NCBI GenBank assembly: GCA_029204045.2
Contig: CM055063.1
Span: 39,713,562 to 39,777,561, forward strand
DNA from: Tillandsia leiboldiana
Taxonomy: Eukaryota > Streptophyta > Magnoliopsida > Poales > Bromeliaceae
DNA: 64,000 nucleotides
Reading direction: 5' to 3'
Within the stretch, counting starts at the first letter, position 1. Each line of letters opens with the position of its first letter. The position numbers were made by a program, and so were the translations under genes. This document shows positions 41,367 to 52,300 of the stretch, one piece after another. Under the pieces are notes generated by a model that saw only the letters and a list, made by a program, of their open reading frames with translations, was not told the origin of the DNA and ran no database searches.

Positions 41367-41715
41367 TCACACCCTCTGTCGGTGACAGGTTGCTGAGGCT
41401 TTCTTCCGTTCCTGCTGTGCTTGACTGGACGGACCGAGGACAGGGAGTCGCGTGATAGTTCCCTACCAGCATTGTTACTTTAGAGAGAGGTAGATGTACC
41501 ATCCCGGATTGTGGGAGTTGGTTATGTTCCTGTTTAGCTATCTCCCCTTTGGATTTGTAGATGTTGTATAGGTGCACTTCTTTTTGTATCTGCTGATTTT
41601 GGGAGATAGGCTATGAGTTGTAGCAACTTGTAGTTGAGAAAAATTTATAGTACAGCTTTTTATCCGCTCTGATATCTGTGTAGCTGTAGTTTTGTCTTTT
41701 GCAGGCTAGACGCTT

Positions 41716-41787
41716 CGTCTGTACGGCAGTTTCCGTACAGATGGCGGATCTGTTAGCGAGCCCGGGTCGCAGTTTCGACCCCGGGGC
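41716..41787 (+). other. U5 twin hairpins of Tk4
   Basis: CGTCTGTACGG (41716-41726) pairs with CCGTACAGATG (41733-41743), one G-U, loop CAGTTT. The second hairpin pairs CCCGGGTCG (41761-41769) with CGACCCCGGG, with one bulged base. Same form as Tk3. Confidence 0.68.
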
Positions 41788-41909
41788 GTGACATGCGTAG
41801 AGCGCGAGTGTGTGCGGGAGAAAGGGATAGAGTCACAGTGTGTTCGTAGGTCAGGGTATTAAACCAGTTGAACCTAGGGTTGACGCGGTTTCTTTGTGTA
41901 CAGTGGATA

Positions 41910-42968
41910 ATGGCCCGGACCAGGTCGTCGACTGATTACACCAGAGCAGAGGGTACGACCTCGACAACCACGGATGGTGAACTGCTCCGCCGACAGCTAC
42001 GAGAGATGGCCGGGCAGCTATCGACCCTCACGGAACATGTACGTCAGTTGACGCAACAACAGTCGACCGCATCTTTAACGGGACCGCCGGGGACGGGCGG
42101 CGAGACTGCGGCCGCCCCTCCCCAGACCGCGAATTCCGGTGTACGATGGACCAACCGATGGCGCCTTCAGTTACGCCAAACCCAGCAGCTTCGGGACCCG
42201 CACCGGGGGCCAAACCCAGCAGCTTCGGGACCCGCACCGGGGGCAACTGCTGGAGACTCGATGAGAGAGGCCACGATGACCCCTACTCCCGGGGTGTCCG
42301 CCCCCGCCGCGGTGGAGGCTTCTACCCAGCGGACCGAACGGGACAGGGTGAGAGCAAATTTGGTGGAATTCAAGAAGCACGACCCACCTGTTTTTAAGGG
42401 AGAGATGGCTGACCCTTGGGTCCTAGAGAAATGGGTAGACACTATGGAGAAACTTTTCGAAGATCTGATGATGGAGGATCACGAACGAGTTCCTTTGGCA
42501 GTCCACTGCCTCGAGGGAAACGCCCGCATATGGTGGAAAACGGTGCGCCCGGACCCCTTGAAGGACAACGCCCTTCCGTCATGGTCTCTACGCTCAGAGA
42601 GGAATTGTTCGGGGCTTTCTTCTCCAATAGCGTCAAGCAGCAAATGGAGGATGACCTAAAGCACATCAAGCAAGGAAACCGGTCCGTTATGGAGTACCAA
42701 CGGAAATTTGTGAGATTGGCCAATTATGTCCCCTTTGCCATCAGAGATGAATCTCACAAAGCCCGCCTTTATGTAGACGGGTTTCGGAGCGATATCTTTG
42801 AAGTTGTGCAAGCGGCAGATCTTCACACCTTTCAGAAGGTGGTGGACAGAGCCACCATCGTGGAGCGCAGATTTGCGGTTACGCGCGCCCGACGGGAGGG
42901 CTCCGAGTATAACAGGGATAGAAAGCGACCCCAGCTCTTCTCCAGAGGGGGTTTTTCCAGTGGGAACT
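41910..42968 (+). pseudogene. Tk1c gag
   Basis: Starts at ATG 41910 (MARTRSSTDYTRAEG). After a coiled-coil-like N-terminus and a linker holding a 36-base direct repeat (42178 and 42214), the Gag core follows: FKKHDPPVFKGEMADPW, a WVDTMEKLFEDLMMEDHERV segment, WWKTVRP. A shift near 42580-42600 leaves the first frame; the rest reads on in the next frame (SNSVKQQMEDDLKHIKQGNR, then RDESHKARLYVDGFRSDIFE) to a stop at 42968. It is better preserved than Tk1b gag but still broken. Confidence 0.88.
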
Positions 42969-43029
42969 GACCCCCTAAGCATCCGAAGTCACAACACGGG
43001 ACTAAGAGCTTGCCAACAGGAGGTCAAAG

Positions 43030-43394
43030 GCCAGGGGACAGGCCCTGTGTCATCTGCGGTGGAGCACACCGAGTTACCGGTACGACCACTGTTTCCGTTG
43101 CGGCAAACCGGGCCACCTCCGTTTCAACTGTCCCTTGAACGCGGGAACAGCATCCTCTGCAGCCTCCACCCCATCGCCACAGCAGCAGGGACGGGGAAGA
43201 GCTCCCTCGGGACCAACCATACGCAAACCAGCCACTCAGCAGGAGGGGGAGACGCGACCGCAGTCGGGAGGGAGAATCTACTCAATGAATCAACGGGGGG
43301 CGGACCCACCGGAGGACGTGGTGGCAGGTATTACTCTGCTTTCTGACTCTCGAGCTAGAACCTTATTTGACACTGGAGCTGTTACGGCTTTTTG
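43030..43394 (+). pseudogene. Tk1c zinc knuckle and start of protease
   Basis: Near 43040-43140 a decayed CCHC region is readable across frames. The frame from 43135 gives a Gln/Ser/Pro linker and then VVAGITLLSDSRARTLFDTG, matching the Tk5 protease start (50795-50850) with the catalytic Asp-Thr-Gly. Coding is cut at 43394 by Sire2. The rest of Tk1c pol must lie right of the window. Confidence 0.82.
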
Positions 43395-44629
43395 TGTTGG
43401 CATATTTCGTGAGTTGAGTCGGAGTCTTGAAGTGATCAAATTGTCAATCAGCAATTGAAGACTCAGAGAAGATTCAACAAGAGCTCAAGTTGACACTCAT
43501 TGTTTTGAGTCTTGAAGATTGAAGATGAAGAATTGTGGATCAATTACACCAATCCCAAGAAAAATGGATTCGGAATGATCAGGTATGTTTAACTAAATAA
43601 TTTTGGTGATCCGAATACATTTGTGTAGTTTAGAAACACTTGGATAAGTTTTCTTTGCTTAAAAATCAAAAACTGGACAAATTGGATGTTCAGGATCCGG
43701 ATCAGACCAATCCTGTCTGGACCCCGAACATAGTTTAGTTCATGCGCACTTTCAGTCAGGATCGGATTCCTGTTTCAGTCCGGATCAGATTCCTATTTCA
43801 GTCCGGATCGGATTCATGTTTCAGTCCGGACCCCGAACTGTTTTTTCAGAAAAATTGCTGAAAAAAGACGACAGTCCGGATCAGCCAAATCCAGTCCGGA
43901 CCGCCGTGCGGGAAAAATTCTGTTAAGTCAGTTTTTGATGCTTATCTCTTTCCAAAGGTTTCTAACCTATAAATAGACACTTAGGGTTTCTCAAGAACTA
44001 CCAATTAATTAAGAAAACACTTGAGGGCAACCCTAGAGGCTAGGTTTTTATCGTTATTCTCTTTAGCCTCTTTTAGGTCAATTCGACGGTTCTTCCAAGA
44101 TCTATCTTTTGTCGAATTGATCTAATCTTTGCTTAGAGATTCCTTCTACGGTTCCTCAATGATAATCTAAGCAAAGGATCACCATCGAAGCCAATATTCT
44201 TACTGGCTGAGTTTGCGTCGTGGATTCGACGTAGCATCGTGGATTCGGTGTGTTGAAGGCGTTTCGTGGATTCGAAACGTGTGCTCGTGGATTCGAGTGG
44301 CGTTCGTGGATTCGAACGTGTGCAGTGGACGTGCAATCGGTGGAGCGCAAGATCCGAAGAAGTTGAAGGAGGGGTTTGAGTCCGTGGAGTCGGTAATCAC
44401 CTTGTTATTCTTCTATTCTTAGTGGATTGTTATTACGTGTTGGTCCCGTGGTTTTTCTCCTGGATTGGAGTTTCCACGTAAATCTCGGTGTGCTGTTTTT
44501 ATTTTTCGCATTGGTTTTTATTTTGCACTGAGATTTGTTTTTTAAGTATTACACCTATTCACCCCCCCTCTAGTTGTTTGATAGTACCTATTTAGATCCT
44601 TGTTGATCCTTAATATATAAAAACCTACA
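43395..44629 (+). repeat. Sire2 5' LTR (1235 bp)
   Basis: Begins TGTTGGCATATTTCG and ends AAAAACCTACA; TTTTG at 43390-43394 is the likely left target duplication. It contains repeated CAGTCCGGA(C/T) boxes (about 43735-43920), many GTGGATTCG repeats (44217-44310), and the Sirevirus motif CACCTATTCACCCCC at 44552-44572. Sire1 has the same architecture. Confidence 0.88.
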
Positions 44630-44631
44630 AG

Positions 44632-44643
44632 TGGTATCAGAGA
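44632..44643 (+). other. Primer binding site, Sire2
   Basis: TGGTATCAGAGA lies 2 bases after the LTR end and matches initiator Met-tRNA over 11 bases. Confidence 0.9.
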
Positions 44644-44663
44644 GGGTTTTAGGTTTATCTATC

Positions 44664-45965
44664 ATGTCGGGTGAAAATGGTAATATTTATAGACCTCCTC
44701 TTTTTGATGGGACTAATTATGCTTATTGAAAAGTACGGATGAGAGCTTTTCTCATCTCAATTGATGAGCGAGTATGGCAAATCGTGGAATACGGTTGGGT
44801 GCATCCTGTTGAGGAAGTAGGAAATTCTACTACCCCAAAACCTCGCTCTAGATGGTCCAAAGAGGAAATCGAAAGATCTTCTTGCAATGGGAAAGGTATG
44901 AACGCTCTTTATAATTCTCTTTCCTCGACTGAGTTCACACGAATTTCTGCGTGTGAAACCGCGAAGAAAATTTGGGATATTCTCAAAATTACACATGAGG
45001 GTACTAATCTAGTAAAAATTCAAAAGCTCCAGATGCTTACAAGTCAATTTGACTCTATTCATATGGATGAGCATGAATTGTTTACTGATTATTACACAAG
45101 ACTTCAAGATATAATCAACACTTGTGCTAATTTAGGAGAAAAGATCCCGGAGTCGAAAGTTGTAAGAAAGATACTTCGGACTCTTCCGGAACGGTTTAGG
45201 GCAAAGGTTACCGCCATTGAAACCGTTAGTGATCCGGATGAGATGAGAGTAGAGGAATTAGTAGGTGCTTTACAAACTTACGAGATGACTTTTCCTACTA
45301 ATCAAGTTTCTTCCAAGTCTTCTTCCAAGCTTACAGGTGTTGCATTCAAATCAACAAGGGAAGAAGATGGCAAATCAAGTTCCGACGATGAAATCACATT
45401 TGCCGATTTTGAAGAACAATTGGCGCGGATCGTAAAGAAATTTCGTCGGAAGTTTTGGAAGAATCGAACCGATGGATCTTCATCCTCGAAACCATCTAAA
45501 GGATCATCGGGTTCTAAATCCTCTAACCTCAAAAGCTATGCAAAACCTTCTAAAGAAAAAGATGAATTCGAAGGGGAAATCCAATGTTATAGATGCAAAG
45601 GCTACGACCATATTTCAACGGATTGTCCTTCTCCGAAATCATATAAAAAGAAGGTTTTGCAAGCGAAAACTTGGGACGATTCTACTTCTAATGAATCGAC
45701 TTCAAGTAAAGAGGAAAAAGTTGTTGCCTTTCATGCCTCTCAAATTCCCTCTTCTAATTTTTGCTTATCATCTTTAATCACTGACTCTATTCCTTTGATT
45801 TTGCATGAAACATCAACATCTGGCGGAGAGTCATCAAGTGAGGGGGAGTCGGACGAAGAAGAACTCGTTGAGGCATATCAACAACTTCTTACGGAATCAA
45901 AGAAGATGGCCAAGCATATTAAGAAGTTGAGGAAGCAACGACTTGAGATTCAAGACGAGAATCAT
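44664..45965 (+). pseudogene. Sire2 gag, N-terminal part
   Basis: The ATG at 44664 opens an N-terminus with the FDGTNYAY motif. Codon 22 is TGA (44727-44729), where Sire1 has tryptophan; after that the frame is open to 45965. It shows the Gag core (WDILKITHEGTNLVKIQKLQ, YYTRLQDIINTCANLGEKIP), a lysine/serine-rich linker, an intact CCHC knuckle CYRCKGYDHISTDC (45585-45626) and the start of a coiled coil (QQLLTESKKMAKHIKKLRKQ). Tk5 interrupts it at 45966 and it resumes at 62713. Confidence 0.92.
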
Positions 45966-46534
45966 TGTGGAGACCGTAAACCCCGTACAGTTTTCCGACT
46001 GAATCTACAGTTGAGAACACCTATTGTTGGTGTATCTGGCCCAAGGTGCATCAAAGTGGTGCTACTGTTGGACCTGAGTGGTATCTTTTACTGTTTTGGC
46101 CTTCGGCTATGTTTGCCAAAATTTCGGGAAGGTTTATGGCCAAACAGATGGTAGAATTGGATTCAGCACGGAAAAAACTTGAAAACGGCTATTTATTTGC
46201 CAAATTTGGAGTCCGGATGACCAAAAACGGGCTACCGGAAGTTTCGGGGGAAAACGGGTGCATGGGGGGTGACCGTGGACCGGCTGGTGCCACGTGGCGG
46301 CTCGGGATTGGTCGGCCCACACCGCCTGGTCCACGGGAAAGGCGCGCGGGTGCATAGACCGCGGGGCGGGCCACGTGGCGCGTGCGGATTGGCGGGTGCG
46401 CGCGGCTCGGTCCAGGGAAAAGTGCGGAGCGGCGCGTGGACCGGGTGCAGGACACGTGGCACAGCGGCATTGGCGGGTCCACGCGCTCCCGGCCCACTGG
46501 GCCCTTCAGCGGTGAGCGGGGGCGGCGGAGCGGT

Positions 46535-46561
46535 CGACGCGTGGCGTTGCGCCACGCGTCG
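46535..46561 (+). repeat. Perfect 12-bp palindrome in Tk5 U3
   Basis: CGACGCGTGGCG (46535-46546) is followed after TTG by its exact reverse complement. The same palindrome is kept in the other two copies (near 54817 and 60137). It embeds CGCGTGG, related to the neighbouring G-boxes. Confidence 0.85.
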
Positions 46562-48599
46562 CCACCCGCGGGGCCCCGCCGCTGTAGCGGGGGGGCGCGT
46601 GGCGCGCGTGCGGTGGCCCCGCACGGCTGTCCCCCTGTTTGGGGGTACGTGGCGGGCGCCCAGGCGGGTTGGACGGCGTCTGGTCCGACCCGGGCCGCGC
46701 CGGATCAGCCCGGGCTAGCGGGTTGGATCCGGGAATCCGATAAGCCTTATTTAGGCTTGTTTATCCGGTTTGAGGCCATGTTTTCACCCATTTCCTGTGG
46801 GAATTTCGCAGTGGGCTCTGAAGAAGAAGTCTTCCCCTGCCAGTGATCTTTCCAGCAGTAGCTTCCCGGAGTTGTGGTGGTGCACGGTTTCCGAGGTTGG
46901 CCGTTTTCCGACGCGGCGCGCTTAGTTCGTCTTCGACCCGTTTTGCGTCCTCTCGGTGCGCAGACTCTCCTGGCTTTACCCGACACCTGAATTCGACGAT
47001 TTTTGCGCGGTTGGACTCACGACAGGTAGGACTTTGATTTTGATATTCAAAGTTTTCCCAAATTAATTTCGGATTTTGGAGGTATTTGAGTATTCTGTTG
47101 CCCCTCTTTCTTTGCGGATGTTTGGACAGCGACACGGTGTTTTGGCCATAACTTCGCGTACAGACATCGGATCAGGGTGATTCAAGAGCCTAAATTCATC
47201 TACTCTTCGCGAGGAATCTGCTGTATTTTTCTTAGGACTTTAGGAGATTGCTTCGAAGGTGAGAATCTCCTCTCTTTCCGGATGTTGATCTGGGGGAATT
47301 TCTACAGTAGGGTTAGAGGTTATTTTCTTGCCGGATTTATATCTCAGCGTAGAAAACTCGGATTTGGATGTGTAGGTAGTCGTTTCGAAGCTATCGACGC
47401 GTAGACCGCGGGGATATTTTATTTGGATTTTTCTGAAGACTGTGAGCAGGTGATTTTTGTTCATCTTCGCAGCGGAGTTATTGTTTGTTAAATTTGGCAG
47501 TTCTGGGGATATATATGGATTGTGACAGCTCGGTTTTTGTACCCAGGAGCAGTGTGGACTGCGCGGGGCCGTTTGGACTCTGTGTAGCCGCCATCTTTGG
47601 TATTATCAGTTGTAGGACTTTTGACAGCTCGACTGATCAGGTGGGTGGTTGTTGTACTCCTCTCTTTGGTATGCCACTAGGAATGTTAGAGTGTCCCTAA
47701 ATTGAAGATGCTAAATATAAGATGGGTAGACTTGCATGCTTAAGGAATTAACTCTTATTAATCAGATCCTATTGCTAGAATGATCACCTGTTTTAACCAC
47801 TTATCAAATCTGAACGGTATATCTGAAGATAAAATAGTAATTGTGGACTGTAAAACTAATAACTCCTCTTATAAGACTGTCACTCTAGCTCAGGTCACTC
47901 TATATTGCTTATTCTGGGAAATTGGACAAATGTTGGAACAATGCATGATTAAACGGGTCACCTAATAATGTCATCTTTTACTGCTACACTGTTTTTGGGA
48001 CTTGACTTAGGAGAAACCATGCATCTAATTCTCCTTCTTCTATCCTGGTAGACTTGAGGCATAGTTGCTCGGGTTCGAGCGGGTATCGGACAGTGTAGTC
48101 AGGTATTGGGGATTTGGGACAGTGTGGGCTTTTGACAGGGTGTTGCGGCGACCACGGATCTTGGGTGGTTGACCGGGTCGTCTTATTGCATCAGATTGGG
48201 TACTTGGGGGATCGGGCTTGCTTTAGTGGAGGGTTTTTTCCCACTTCTTTGAGTCTCGATCCAGTCCTGCTAGAGACAGTTACTTGTGGTTACTTACTTC
48301 TCTCGTGTGGGTCGCTCCCCACGAGTGCGACTCCGGAGTGCGCGGTTGCCAGACTTTGAGTCCTGGGGACTCCTTTGCTTCGGTGTTATGCGTAGGCTGG
48401 CATACCCGAGGCGGCAGAGCAGGCAGTGCCAGTGTCCACTGGCGGTCAGATTGGATCATCTAGACAGGCTTCTGACACAGATGCATACTTTGTCATCCTG
48501 ATTGGTTTAGCATGTAGAGGCATATTAGGGGTAGCATTTCATCTGAGTTGCTCATATTACACTCCCCTTTTTATCCCTTCCCTTTATGCCTCTGATCTT

Positions 48600-48659
48600 C
48601 CTGGTGGGCATACCTGAGCTGAGGCTTTACCCACTAGGGGAGGCTACTGTTTATAGTAG
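48600..48659 (+). other. Two-stem module of Tk5
   Basis: Stem A: CCTGGTGGG (48600-48608) with CCCACTAGG (48630-48638), one G-U. Stem B: CTACT (48644-48648) with AGTAG (48655-48659). It lies about 50 bases before the acceptor-like CAG at 48708. Confidence 0.62.
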
Positions 48660-49027
48660 TACTTACCCCTACTGTTTTGCTTGTTTCTCTCTCTCCCTTG
48701 TTTTGCAGAGTCCTCTGTGGGAGTTGCTGGGCCGACAGCAACTGATCGGGGCAAGCGTATCGCGGACTAGATAGAGTGCCACCCGCGGACTGTAGCTGGA
48801 GAGTTTTGGGTACCTGGACTTCTCAGACAGTATTTAGTTACTTCCTTTTGGGTCTGGCTTCTGCCAGCTGTATATATTGTAGTAGCGGTGTGAGAGACAT
48901 CTGTAGTTTATTTTACTGTTGTACTTTTTACTTCCAGTTTCTGTCTGAGTTACAGTAGTTTTAGTTAGCTCTGATTACTTTATGCTCTTTTATTATTATT
49001 GCTTATCTGAGCAGGTTACCAACGCTT

Positions 49028-49096
49028 CGTGTATGTGGGAAATACCGCATGCACGGCGGATCTGTGAGCGGGCCCGGGTTCTGGTTTACACCCGGG
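49028..49096 (+). other. U5 twin hairpins of Tk5
   Basis: CGTGTATGTGG (49028-49038) pairs with CCGCATGCACG (49045-49055) over 11 pairs with two G-U, loop GAAATA. The second hairpin pairs CCCGGGT with ACCCGGG near the LTR end. Pairs 7 and 8 differ from Tk2 on both arms. Confidence 0.68.
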
Positions 49097-49104
49097 GCGT
49101 GACA

Positions 49105-49396
49105 GATTAAGTTGGTATCAGAGCTTAGGGATGGGTCAGTTGGGACTTAGGAAACCCTAGGCTTTGGACAGACCCTAGGATGTTAGGGTGTGAGTGGCGT
49201 GACAGTTTGCGGAAGTCGGTGATTTTGATAGTTAACTCTTCCTGTGAGTGAAGAGGGATCGACATAGTCTATTTCTGTTGAACCATTATGTTGGCTGCAG
49301 ACAACATAAGGTTACAGAAATAGGGGGATGTCTTTGACTTCCGCCAGATTGGGTCGTGTGGGGTTTTGTTACTGATGTTTGGTTCCTTGTGGCAGG
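49105..49396 (+). other. Tk5 PBS and leader
   Basis: TGGTATCAGAGC at 49113-49124 is the initiator Met-tRNA site. The leader holds the TTATGTTGGCTGCAGACAAC motif (from 49288) that is also present in Tk2 (7264) and, on the minus strand, Tk3 (near 16120), so it may be a packaging or translation signal. Gag starts at 49397; an in-frame ATG 18 bases earlier (49379) is less likely because related elements start with MPPR. Confidence 0.85.
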
Positions 49397-52300
49397 ATGC
49401 CTCCTCGACGTCGGATTCCCACTCGGGGTGTCCCTTCGCCCCCTGTTGAGCCAGAGCAGCCTACACCCCCCGAGCTTACTGAGTTGAGGGCCTTGGTGGC
49501 CCAGTTGGCGGAGGGTCAGCGCCGCCAGGAGCAGAGGATTGAGCAACTGCTTGCTCGGAGGGAGGCACCACCCCCAGCTGTTCCGGAGGCTCCTGTGCCC
49601 CTTGTTGCACCTTTTGCGCCGTTGGCACCTTCTTCGAGTAGCAGGGCTCCTGAAGCTATCCGGCCCTTGACTGCGGAGGAGGAGCAGGATTTTGCTGACA
49701 AACTCTCCCAGTTTGATAAGCGGGGACCACCTAGGTTCTCGGGGAGGGATGCTCAGCCCCGGGATGTTGGGAGATGGCTTTCTGCGATGGAGAAGCTTTT
49801 TCGGGACTTCTTCGTCGACCCGAAGTACCGAGTGCACATGGCGGTGCACTGTTTGGACGGAGATGCAGACTTTTGGTGGCAGCGGGTAGAGCCACTGGAG
49901 TTTCGGATCACTCGGCAGTTGCCTTGGGAGGAGTTCCAGCGGATGGTGTTGGACACCTACTTCTCTACCAGTGTGAAGAAAAAGTTGGAGGACGACTTGA
50001 AGAATCTGCAGCAAGGCGATCGATCGGCTCATGTCTATTTCCAGGAGTTCATGGAGTTGCTGAACTGTGTGCCTTTCGTCGCCCGTGACGGTCCGCACCA
50101 GGTAGAGATGTTTGAGGCAGGCCTTCGCCCAGAGATTTTCACACTTGTGCATGCCCAGAGATTTCAGACCCTAGAGGCAGCCGCAGAGCACACACAGTGG
50201 GTGGAGAGAGGTGATCAGGAGGTGGCCAGACGGAGGGCCGCGGTCGCGCAGAGTTCCGACAGGAAGCGACCAGCCCCGGAGGACGGGGGACAGGCCAGCT
50301 CATGGAGACCGCCACGGCCGCCGCAGTCCCAGTCTTACGGCCGTGGGCGACCTGATAGGAGAGGGCCAGGTGGACCCCAGAGACCGCAGCAGCATCAGCA
50401 GCAGCACCAGCAGCAGAGATCGCAGCAGAGGCAGCAGAGATCTCAGCAGCAGTCCTCGAGGCAGCAGCAGCAGTCGAGACAGCCCCGATCTTCTGACCAA
50501 TGTATCTTCTGCGGAGGTCAGCATGCCGCTATCACTTGTGACCAGAGATGGGGTCGATGCTTCCGTTGTGGACAGCCGGGGCATGTGCGAGCTACCTGCC
50601 CCCTTTCTACTTCCTCGGCACCTTCTTCGGCGTCGACTCCATATTCCCCTCGGCAGCAGCAGCCACCAGCCCAGCGGTCTTATGCCCCAGCGGGCAGGCC
50701 GTCCACCTCTCATCCTACAGATTCTCGACCTCCAGCACCGAGCGGGCGGGTGTATGCCGCCCAGTTAGCAGATTCTTCAGCGGCAGACCAGGTGGTGGCA
50801 GGTATTACTCTGCTCCTTGGTATTCGGGCTCACACTTTATTCGACACTGGTGCATCTCATTCTTTCATTAGTCGAGCATTTGCATCCCTGCATGGTCTAG
50901 AGGTAGAGTCCTTGTCATATGCATTAGAGGTGCGGGTTCCTGATCACGTTATGCATGTCGAGGAGCATTGTTTGACATGCCCGGTGCAGTTGGGGCCTTG
51001 GATTTTGCCGGCAGACTTGCTTGTCTTGCAGCAGCTCCATGATTTCGACTTGGTGCTAGGGATGGATTGGCTATCCCGTTATTCCGCCACTATCGACTGC
51101 AGAGAGAGGACAGTGACTCTTCGTGAGCCAGGGCAGGAGGAGTTCGTATTTAGAGGCTGTCAGAGTACCCTATTTGCGATGACTATCTCATCATCGAGAG
51201 CTCGGCGGATGATGAGCAGGCGTTGTATCGCTTTCTTGGCGACGGTCGTAGAGGTGCCTACGGTGGCACCGGGACTCGAGGATATCCCTATCGTCCGCGA
51301 GTTCCCGGATGTGTTTCCCTCTGAGCTATCGACTTTGCCGCCGGAGAGGGAGGTGGAGTTTGTGATTGATGTGGTTCCAGGGACCGCACCAATCTCAAAG
51401 GCACCTTACAGGATGGCCCCAGCGGAACTGAGGGAATTGAAGGCTCAGTTGCAGGATTTGATGGATGTGGGCTTCGTGAGACCCAGTGTATCTCCGTGGG
51501 GAGCGCCTGTTTTATTCGTGAAGAAGAAGGATGGATCACTTCGCTTGTGCGTGGATTATCGAGAGCTAAATAAAGTGACCATTCGGAACAAGTACCCGCT
51601 ACCACGAATTGATGATCTGTTTGATCAGTTGCAGGGCGCAACAGTGTTCTCGAAGTTGGATCTTCAGTCAGGTTACCACCAGTTGAGGGTGAGGGCCGAG
51701 GACATTCCCAAGACGGCTTTTAGAACCCGGTATGGGCATTATGAGTTTACAGTCATGCCTTTTGGACTAACTAATGCCCCGGCTGCATTCATGGATTTAA
51801 TGAACCGGGTGTTTCAGCCGTACTTGGATCGATTTGTCGTTGTATTCATAGACGATATTTTGGTCTACTCCCGGAGTGAGGTAGAGCATGAGGAGCACTT
51901 GAGGATTGTGCTACAGCTTCTGCGAGAGAAGAAGCTGTTTGCCAAGCTGAAGAAGTGTGCATTTTGGCTTCGGGAGGTTGCTTTTCTAGGCCATGTTATA
52001 TCAGCCGCGGGGGTGGCAGTGGACCCGACGAAGATTGATGCAGTTCGGGATTGGCCTAGACCGACGACGGTTACTGAGGTTCGTAGCTTTCTTGGATTAG
52101 CAGGTTATTACCGTCGTTTTGTTGAGGGCTTTACGAAGCTCTCTACTCCCCTGACCAGTCTGACGAGAAAGGGGGTGAAGTTTATTTGGTCTGAGCGGTG
52201 CCAAGAGAGCTTTGAAGAGCTTAAGAGAAGATTGATCTCAGCACCAGTCCTAGCTCTACCCGTGATGGGCGACGGGTTTGTGATTTACAGTGATGCCTCA

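Larger units (their letters stand above)
36899..41793 (+). mobile_element. Tk4: 4.9-kb solo LTR in Tk1c
   Basis: Begins TGTAAAGTACCGG, ends CCCCGGGGCGTGACA, and is flanked by TGCGT (36894-36898 and 41794-41798). No PBS, PPT or internal sequence accompanies it, so the internal part was lost by recombination between two LTRs. Layout: 159-bp tandem repeats, a TATA box, a purine-rich leader (37780-37860), a donor-like GAG/GTAAGC at 37941/37942, CpG-dense arrays (38090-39535), another donor-like CCAG/GTAAGC at 39754/39755, long unique sequence, a two-stem module, an acceptor-like TTTTGCAG at 41704 and U5 hairpins. It is unusually long for an LTR. Confidence 0.92.
45966..49104 (+). repeat. Tk5 5' LTR (3139 bp)
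   Basis: Layout parallels Tk2: a GC-rich U3 with CACGTGG G-box cores (near 46292, 46372 and 46455), a 12-bp palindrome (46535-46561), a donor-like GACAG/GTAGG at 47025/47026, one GGATCTTGG hairpin (48151-48173), a two-stem module (48600-48659), an acceptor-like TTGTTTTGCAG ending at 48708 and U5 hairpins. No canonical TATA box; CCTTATTTAGGC near 46746 lies where one would be expected. Confidence 0.94.

Noticed and set aside
49113..49124. TGGTATCAGAGC as part of a tRNA gene
   Set aside because: Only the 3' acceptor complement is present, always next to an LTR end. It is a primer binding site.
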